Assembly (NCBI GenBank): GCA_003152075.1
Contig: PLZG01000022.1
Span: 30,300 to 76,808, forward strand
Source of the DNA: a candidate division FCPU426 bacterium
Lineage (GTDB): Bacteria; Oederibacteriota; Muellerivitia; Muellerivitales; Muellerivitaceae
Direction: 5' to 3'
Length of the DNA stretch: 46,509 nucleotides
The first letter of the stretch is position 1. Every line of letters starts with the position of its first letter. Both the position numbers and the translations under genes were made by a program. The notes beneath the pieces are model-generated. The model was not told the origin of the DNA. It saw only the letters and a list, made by a program, of their open reading frames with translations, and searched no databases. This document shows, in pieces, positions 41,638 through 46,509 of the stretch.

Positions 41638-42366
41638 TCATTTCTTTTTCTTTTGCCTAAGCTTTTGGGCGCCTAAATAAAAATTCGTTTCCAAGCTTTG
41701 GACAAGGGGGAAATCAACAAAACCCCGTTCATAACCTTTTAGTTTCTTTAATCGAAAAAAAATTCCCCAAGCCATTGTGGGAAAAAGAAGAGCCAAAGGC
41801 CTGGCGATAAAAGGGGGGAATGGGTAAAAATTAGCCCCTCCAAAACCCATTAGCTGATAAACCCCGGGAGCGCAGCTTTCAAGGAAATTCAAGATGTCCC
41901 CCTTCGTGAAACCCCTCACATGGGCTGAATTGGTTTTGCAGGGACTCGGTTGCTTCCCGAAAGCCAGTAATATCCGGTTATGAAGGGCGGCCATGTTTGG
42001 AATTCCAAGAATCAACGTCCCCCCCGCCGAAAGAACCCGCGATATCTCATGAAATATCCAAAACACTTCCTTCGTGTGTTCCAGCACCTGGTTTATGATC
42101 ACAACATCCACCGTGCCGTCACCGAAAGGCAGACGGTCTTTCTCGATGTTTAAGCCATAAACCTTTATGCCCCCCGCCGAAAGCTTCCTGGCGTACTCCG
42201 GGTGGACCTCGATGCCGTAAAGCTTGGATTGCGGACAAACCTCCCGCGCCAATCTTAAATCATCACCCCCGCCAGCACCTAAATCCAAGACGGTTTGATA
42301 AGGGCCCGATTCTTGAAGAAAAAGCTTAATGAGCGGCCTTCCATAATTTAAGGATCGATCAATCAT
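41638..42366 (-). CDS. Class I SAM-dependent methyltransferase
   Basis: A 242-residue methyltransferase: VLDLGAGGGDDLRLA (SAM motif I, about 22-36), acidic GIEVHPEYAR, FGDGTVDVVIINQVLEHTKE, and LSAGGTLILGIPN. Its C-terminal part has a hydrophobic stretch (FPPFIARPLALLFPTMAWGIFF) and a Lys-rich end. Members in such clusters methylate sugars or act on lipid-linked intermediates; the acceptor is not identifiable. GGGGAG six bases before the ATG supports the start. It follows the GT4 gene by 27 bp in the same direction. Confidence 0.88.
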   Translation of the reverse strand: MIDRSLNYGRPLIKLFLQESGPYQTVLDLGAGGGDDLRLAREVCPQSKLYGIEVHPEYARKLSAGGIKVYGLNIEKDRLPFGDGTVDVVIINQVLEHTKEVFWIFHEISRVLSAGGTLILGIPNMAALHNRILLAFGKQPSPCKTNSAHVRGFTKGDILNFLESCAPGVYQLMGFGGANFYPFPPFIARPLALLFPTMAWGIFFRLKKLKGYERGFVDFPLVQSLETNFYLGAQKLRQKKKK

Positions 42367-42393
42367 TTTTTCTCCCCAAAACCATTGTTGGAT

Positions 42394-43473
42394 TCACGAA
42401 AGGTTAATTTTATCCATTAAAGCGCTTGTCTGGGCAGCGCATTTGTCCCAGGAAAATTCCTTGGCCCTTTTTAAGCCCTTTTGGATCAAATCATTCCTCA
42501 GTTTTTTGTCCCGTATCAGCCGAAGTGTTTTTTCGGCTATATCGGCGGGACTATAGGGGTCAAAATAAAGTGCCGCGTTGGAACAAACTTCGGGGATCGA
42601 TGCGGCATTGGACGCCGCCACGGGACAACCGCAAGCCATGGCCTCCAGCGGGGGCAGGCCAAAACCCTCGTAAAGGGATGGGAAAATCAAGGCTTCCGCC
42701 TGGGCATAATAGCCTTTCAACTCTTCAGCGCTGACCTTACCCGTGAACCTAACCCTCCCCCCAAACCCTTCCGCGATTTTCTGAACTTCCCGGTCCCCCG
42801 TGATAAACCCTTCTTTTTGGCCGACTAGGACCAAGTCGTGGGGTAACTTGTCCTTCAACAGTTTGAAAGCTTCCAACAACCTTTTCAAGTTTTTATGGGG
42901 CTTGATGTTTCCGACGTAAAGCAAGTAAGGGTTAGCGCCGGATTCTTTCTTTCCCCTTAGCTCGAAAAAAGACAGGTCGACACCCAGGGGGATGACTTGG
43001 ATTTTTTCCGGTTGGGCGCTCGTAAGCCTCATCAATTCTCTTTTCGTAAATTCCGAAATGACGGAGATGGCCGAGGCCTTCCTCACCGCTCGCCCGAACA
43101 TGAACTTGGCGTATAGGTGCCGATGGAATCCCCCCACGAACTCCCCCATGGCCAGGTGGAACAGGTCATGCACCGTTACTAGCATTTTCCCACCATAAAA
43201 CACCGGAATATCGTAATGCGGAACCCAAAGTAAATCAGTATCCTTGGGTATTTTCCTGGCCAGCTCCCATTGCTGGCCCAGGGAATAAATGGGTGAATGG
43301 CATTCCACCCATTGGACAGCCGGACCTTTCGCCCAATCCGGGGCCTCCCCTTTCTTCCCTAGAAGACAAAAGGAATCTTTTGACCGGAGCCGAACGAGAC
43401 GCAGTACGACGTTTTGAATGTAGATGCCAATCCCAGAGGAATAAAGCATCCTAATATCGATGGTGATTTTCAT
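42394..43473 (-). CDS. GT4 glycosyltransferase
   Basis: A 359-residue GT-B enzyme, similar in plan to the gene at 38970. Motifs: MKITIDIRMLYSSGIGIYIQNV at the N-terminus, VTVHDLFHLA, LLYVGNIKPHKNLKRLLEAF, then EGFGLPPLEAMACGCPVAASN and IPEVCSNAALYFDP for the nucleotide-sugar site. It probably transfers mannose or a similar sugar to the growing lipid-linked unit. Start ATG overlaps the stop of the previous GT4 gene (ATGA), so the two are translationally coupled. Confidence 0.93.
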   Translation of the reverse strand: MKITIDIRMLYSSGIGIYIQNVVLRLVRLRSKDSFCLLGKKGEAPDWAKGPAVQWVECHSPIYSLGQQWELARKIPKDTDLLWVPHYDIPVFYGGKMLVTVHDLFHLAMGEFVGGFHRHLYAKFMFGRAVRKASAISVISEFTKRELMRLTSAQPEKIQVIPLGVDLSFFELRGKKESGANPYLLYVGNIKPHKNLKRLLEAFKLLKDKLPHDLVLVGQKEGFITGDREVQKIAEGFGGRVRFTGKVSAEELKGYYAQAEALIFPSLYEGFGLPPLEAMACGCPVAASNAASIPEVCSNAALYFDPYSPADIAEKTLRLIRDKKLRNDLIQKGLKRAKEFSWDKCAAQTSALMDKINLS

Positions 43474-44624
43474 TTGGTTTTCCTCGAGATCACTTCAAGG
43501 ATTTGGTCAACTCTCTTATCCCAGGAATTCCGGCGGGCGAACCGGACATAAGAAGCCTTACGAGATTTGGCGGCCATTGCCTTGCGGATGGCCCGGATAA
43601 AAGAAGGGGCGTCCTGGGTTAAATAAGTGGGAGACTTAAGCCCCTTTAATTCCTCCCATTCCACGCTTACCACGGGTAATCCACAGGCCATGTACTCGTA
43701 GAGCTTGATGGGGCTGACCGAGTTGATTAATTCATTGTTCTTGAATGGGATCAACCCCACTTGGCAGGCCTTCAAGTTGGCTGGAATGGTTCCGTAAGGC
43801 CGGGGCCCCAACACATGGATATTCTTAAACCGCGCCAGCCCTGATAAATCAATTCGCGGGGGGCCGATCAACACGAAAGAAACTTTCGGAAGTCCTTTTG
43901 CCGCGGCCTCTAAAAGTTCCAGGTCAAACCATTTTTCCATGGCGCCCACATAAACCGCCCGTGGCTTGGGGATAGTCCTTAAGTCTTCCGGTTCCCTTTC
44001 GGGCGTCCCGTTGAAATGCTCAAAATCCACTCCGTTTGGAATATAAATGGAATCCCGAAAGCCGAACTTTTTCTCCAACCATTTTTGAAGTGGCCGGGCG
44101 GTGACGATAACCGAATCACAATGCTCGATCGCGTATCGTATCAGCCCTTCCATCGTGCGGGGTGTTGTCTCAAAACCCAACACATTGTCAGTCAGGCGGA
44201 GGATATTTTTTTTAGCCCCGACTTCGTTCATCAAGGGCACGAAACGCGGATCTCCCATTAAGAAAAGGTCAAAAGGTCCACGTTTTCCAATCACCCCATT
44301 CAGGGGTGGAAAAGTGAATTTGAGGTTATTCCAAGCGGTCCAGGAATTATCGAAAGGTAACAGGCGCGCGAAAGGAAAAAGGGAAAAGGGAACGTAGGAA
44401 AAGAGGCCTGGCATTTGGGTTTTACCGACCGCCAGCCAATTTTTCAGGCGTTTGAGGGTCTCGCCCCGTTTGGAGGTAAAAAGGTTCGCCAGGTGCAAAG
44501 GGGTTAGTGGGGTTGAAAGATAAGTCACTTGATAGCCCTTTTGGACAAGCCCCCGGGCCAGATGGTGGCAACCCACTTGGAAAAGCGAGTCGAAATGAGT
44601 ATGTTCCCCCATTAAAATTTTCAT
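43470..44624 (-). CDS. GT4-like glycosyltransferase
   Basis: About 384 residues from the ATG at 44624, preferred because it overlaps the stop of the heparinase-like gene as ATGA; the frame runs 40 codons farther upstream inside that gene without support. GT-B features: MKILMGEHTHFDSLFQVGCHHLARGL, NGVDFEHFNGTP, AVYVGAMEKWFDLELLEAAAKGLP, FVLIGPPRIDLSGLARFKNIHVLGPRPY and SPIKLYEYMACGLPVVSV in the donor site. This resembles the subgroup with an SPxKxYEYMAxGxPVV motif, common in exopolysaccharide loci. Sugar specificity is unknown. Confidence 0.9.
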   Translation of the reverse strand: MKILMGEHTHFDSLFQVGCHHLARGLVQKGYQVTYLSTPLTPLHLANLFTSKRGETLKRLKNWLAVGKTQMPGLFSYVPFSLFPFARLLPFDNSWTAWNNLKFTFPPLNGVIGKRGPFDLFLMGDPRFVPLMNEVGAKKNILRLTDNVLGFETTPRTMEGLIRYAIEHCDSVIVTARPLQKWLEKKFGFRDSIYIPNGVDFEHFNGTPEREPEDLRTIPKPRAVYVGAMEKWFDLELLEAAAKGLPKVSFVLIGPPRIDLSGLARFKNIHVLGPRPYGTIPANLKACQVGLIPFKNNELINSVSPIKLYEYMACGLPVVSVEWEELKGLKSPTYLTQDAPSFIRAIRKAMAAKSRKASYVRFARRNSWDKRVDQILEVISRKTK

Positions 44625-46509
44625 GGTTGTGTCCGATTCTGAATTTTCCAAGCAACGCTTTTGGAGGTTGATCTTAAAACCAGGACAGGAGCGGGTTCTT
44701 TCTCGCCATAGGCCTTTGAGACAAACCCATTTTCCATTTCCCAACGGCCATCCTTGGAGGTCAATTTAACGAAAACCCCGTCCAGGTTTACCTCCACTTC
44801 ATCAGGGGGATAAAGCTGAACCCGACTGCCCGGGGCCAGGTGGAAATAAATTGATTTTTGGCCCGGGAGATCGCATTCATCTGTTCCCTCCAAACGATCC
44901 TCTTTCAAATTTAGGGTCCGCCTTACGGTTACCCCATATCCCTCATGTTCACCGACAAAAATTTTTTGATCGAATTGGATCACCTTGGCGTTGGAACGCT
45001 CCTTCATTTGAAATAGTCCTGCCGGTCCGGGCTCCCATGCATTCTGTTCCTTCCCGTCAACAACCATGGTGTTGTGCATCGCCGTGGATCGGAATAAATT
45101 CCGTTGTTCCGGCAGGGGCGTGTAGAGGTAGGTTCCAGGGTCCACAATCAGTGAGACGCCCCCAACAGCCAACTCAAAGGAAAGCTGGTCGTTATGGGCA
45201 TGCCCGCCGTTTCCATTTTGTCCCACCGGACCACAGCGGACGGTTAAATCAAACCCACTTTTTTTGAAACGGTAAAGCCCAAAGGATTCATATGCAATTC
45301 GGGCACGTGGGGCCGCACCTCTTCCGGCATGGATTTCTTCTTTTAGCGCCAGTTGAAAAACCACCTCAGCCTCGGCCTCGTAGCCAACGGCAAAATCCGT
45401 TAATTCTTTTCGATTTAATAGGCCGTTGAAAGCCGCAACCAAATGACGGTGGTCCAGGGAGTTTTCCTCCACCGGCAATAATTTGAAAAATCGACCGCTG
45501 TCATTATCCCCAATTTGAACTATCTGGCCGTTCGGTTTGGACAAATCCATCGTAAAACCTGGTATCTTTCCGAACTTGTCCCAATATCCCTCGGAAAATT
45601 TTTCATAAAAACCATCCCAACGGCCGCCCTCAATCTGCAGTCCAACCAAAAGGGTCGTCGAATAGACAACCATTTCCGCCGACAACCTGTGATAACTGGC
45701 GGAAGCCTCAAAATTAGCCCCGTCTTTTCCAAACTGGGACACTACCTCTTTATTCAATTCCTCAAGCACGAAGGTCACCCAACGGTCCGACTCTTTTCCT
45801 TCCGGCAAATGAGCCGTGGCCCAAAGGAGACCTGCGATATCGGCCAAATAATGATTGGATCTGAGTACCGGATCCCATTCCAAGTGGTTGAAAATATGGT
45901 CCGCGTGTTCCCTGACGCTTCGCAGAAGGACACTCTCGAAATCCGGGTCGAATTCCGCGCCGAAGGAATGGAACAAATCATAAGCCAATGCCCAATTGGC
46001 AACCCGGATGGCCACATCCATCGTGCAGGACCAATTGACGCCGTACCGGGGCGGATTGGTGGCGATGAAATCGAGGATTTGATTCCTGAATTCCTTAAGG
46101 TAAACCGAAGGTTCAGAAAAACCATCGGCCTTCCGTAAGGCCGAACCATAGGCCCAGGCCAGGGCTGTCAGGTGCTGCATCCGGGCAAGTTCCCAGGGAA
46201 CCTTCACGTCCTGTCCCGGTGTTTTTCCATAAAGGATGTCTCGGCTCAAGACATTTTCCTTCCAACGGTGCCCGGACTTGAAATCCAACTGCCAATCAAT
46301 AGGTTCGTAGTTCTGTTCGATCAGTCCCCAAATTCGCCTGGATTCAGGTAGATTCTTGCTGTTAATCCGCGTCAGGAGCCAGCGTCCCTCCGAATCGGCT
46401 ATGACCGATCCTTCCGGCTCAAAAACGATTCCTTCAAGTCCCGCGCATTTCATCCCGTGCTTTATTTTTACCCAACCGGATCCCAATAGGTTGAATTCGT
46501 GGTCCAAAA
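44621..46509 (-). CDS. Heparinase II/III-family protein, 5' end outside window
   Basis: At least 629 residues; the reading frame is open to the window edge, and family members start with more sequence before HEFNLLGSG, so the true start lies beyond. An N-terminal alpha/alpha barrel (to about 340, with LARMQHLTALAWAYG, DVAIRVANWALAYDLF and NHYLADIAGLLWATAHLP) is followed by a beta-sandwich domain with GPVGQNGNGGHAHNDQLSFEL, the region that holds the metal/active-site His in polysaccharide lyases, and FRSTAMHNTMVVDG. Such proteins occur beside glycosyltransferases in capsule/exopolysaccharide loci, where they may cut or trim an acidic polymer. No signal peptide can be judged. The stop overlaps the GT4 start. 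Confidence 0.88.
   Translation of the reverse strand, partial: LDHEFNLLGSGWVKIKHGMKCAGLEGIVFEPEGSVIADSEGRWLLTRINSKNLPESRRIWGLIEQNYEPIDWQLDFKSGHRWKENVLSRDILYGKTPGQDVKVPWELARMQHLTALAWAYGSALRKADGFSEPSVYLKEFRNQILDFIATNPPRYGVNWSCTMDVAIRVANWALAYDLFHSFGAEFDPDFESVLLRSVREHADHIFNHLEWDPVLRSNHYLADIAGLLWATAHLPEGKESDRWVTFVLEELNKEVVSQFGKDGANFEASASYHRLSAEMVVYSTTLLVGLQIEGGRWDGFYEKFSEGYWDKFGKIPGFTMDLSKPNGQIVQIGDNDSGRFFKLLPVEENSLDHRHLVAAFNGLLNRKELTDFAVGYEAEAEVVFQLALKEEIHAGRGAAPRARIAYESFGLYRFKKSGFDLTVRCGPVGQNGNGGHAHNDQLSFELAVGGVSLIVDPGTYLYTPLPEQRNLFRSTAMHNTMVVDGKEQNAWEPGPAGLFQMKERSNAKVIQFDQKIFVGEHEGYGVTVRRTLNLKEDRLEGTDECDLPGQKSIYFHLAPGSRVQLYPPDEVEVNLDGVFVKLTSKDGRWEMENGFVSKAYGEKEPAPVLVLRSTSKSVAWKIQNRTQP

Overview
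The window reads as chromosomal DNA of an uncultured Gram-negative (diderm) bacterium. Outer-membrane and periplasmic proteins (a PorV/PorQ-type barrel, two lipoproteins) and Wzy-type polysaccharide genes support an outer membrane. The PorV-like barrel beside a protein with a FlgD/CTD-like C-terminal domain recalls the FCB group, Elusimicrobiota or Omnitrophota, but nothing here fixes the phylum. No rRNA, tRNA, CRISPR array, transposase or phage gene was found. Almost every gene lies on the minus strand. The plus-strand exceptions are an alpha-galactosidase, a GT9 glycosyltransferase and a Wzy/WaaL-like polymerase.

Layout from left to right. 1-4652: a diguanylate cyclase, a PorV-like barrel with a C-terminal FN3-like domain, and a DUF3494 (ice-binding/adhesin-like) surface protein whose gene overlaps porV by 4 nt; a sigma-54-type promoter candidate precedes them. 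4975-11118: a housekeeping run transcribed phoH, ybeY, tlyC/corC, PHP phosphoesterase, era, short pyruvate kinase, ArsC-like protein. 11295-14141: a LysM lipoprotein diverging from a GH36 alpha-galactosidase, each with a recognisable promoter. 14152-19412: hisS and aspS, a VapBC toxin-antitoxin module sitting between two diverged copies of the aspS 3' end, and an NHL-propeller protein. 19618-27394: an LpoA-like lipoprotein with an inserted TolB-N/CsgG-like domain, a GH5 glycosidase, dUTPase, a BshC-like protein, a GT2 transferase and a TPR protein. 27627-46509: a polysaccharide region with hexose-phosphate mutase, nucleotidyltransferase, NAD-sugar epimerase, polyprenyl-phosphate sugar transferase, six further glycosyltransferases (one cut in half), methyltransferase, Wzy-like polymerase, heparinase II/III-like protein (running off the window), a secreted clan GH-A glycosidase and a Rieske ferredoxin.

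The polysaccharide genes form a plausible pathway: phosphomutase and nucleotidyltransferase make activated sugar, the epimerase modifies it, the polyprenyl transferase loads the first sugar on the lipid carrier, the GT4/GT2/GT9 enzymes extend the unit, and the Wzy-like protein polymerises it. No flippase or export genes (Wzx, Wza, Wzc) are present in the window.

Intergenic spaces are unusually rich in short dispersed inverted repeats of at least five sequence types. The observations I rate highest are the vapBC module bounded by a duplicated, 78%-identical aspS tail with an operator on its promoter; the overlapping surface-protein/PorV gene pair; the LpoA-like protein carrying a TolB-N/CsgG-like insertion; and a pyruvate kinase without its C-terminal domain. 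All identifications are by eye, without database searches.
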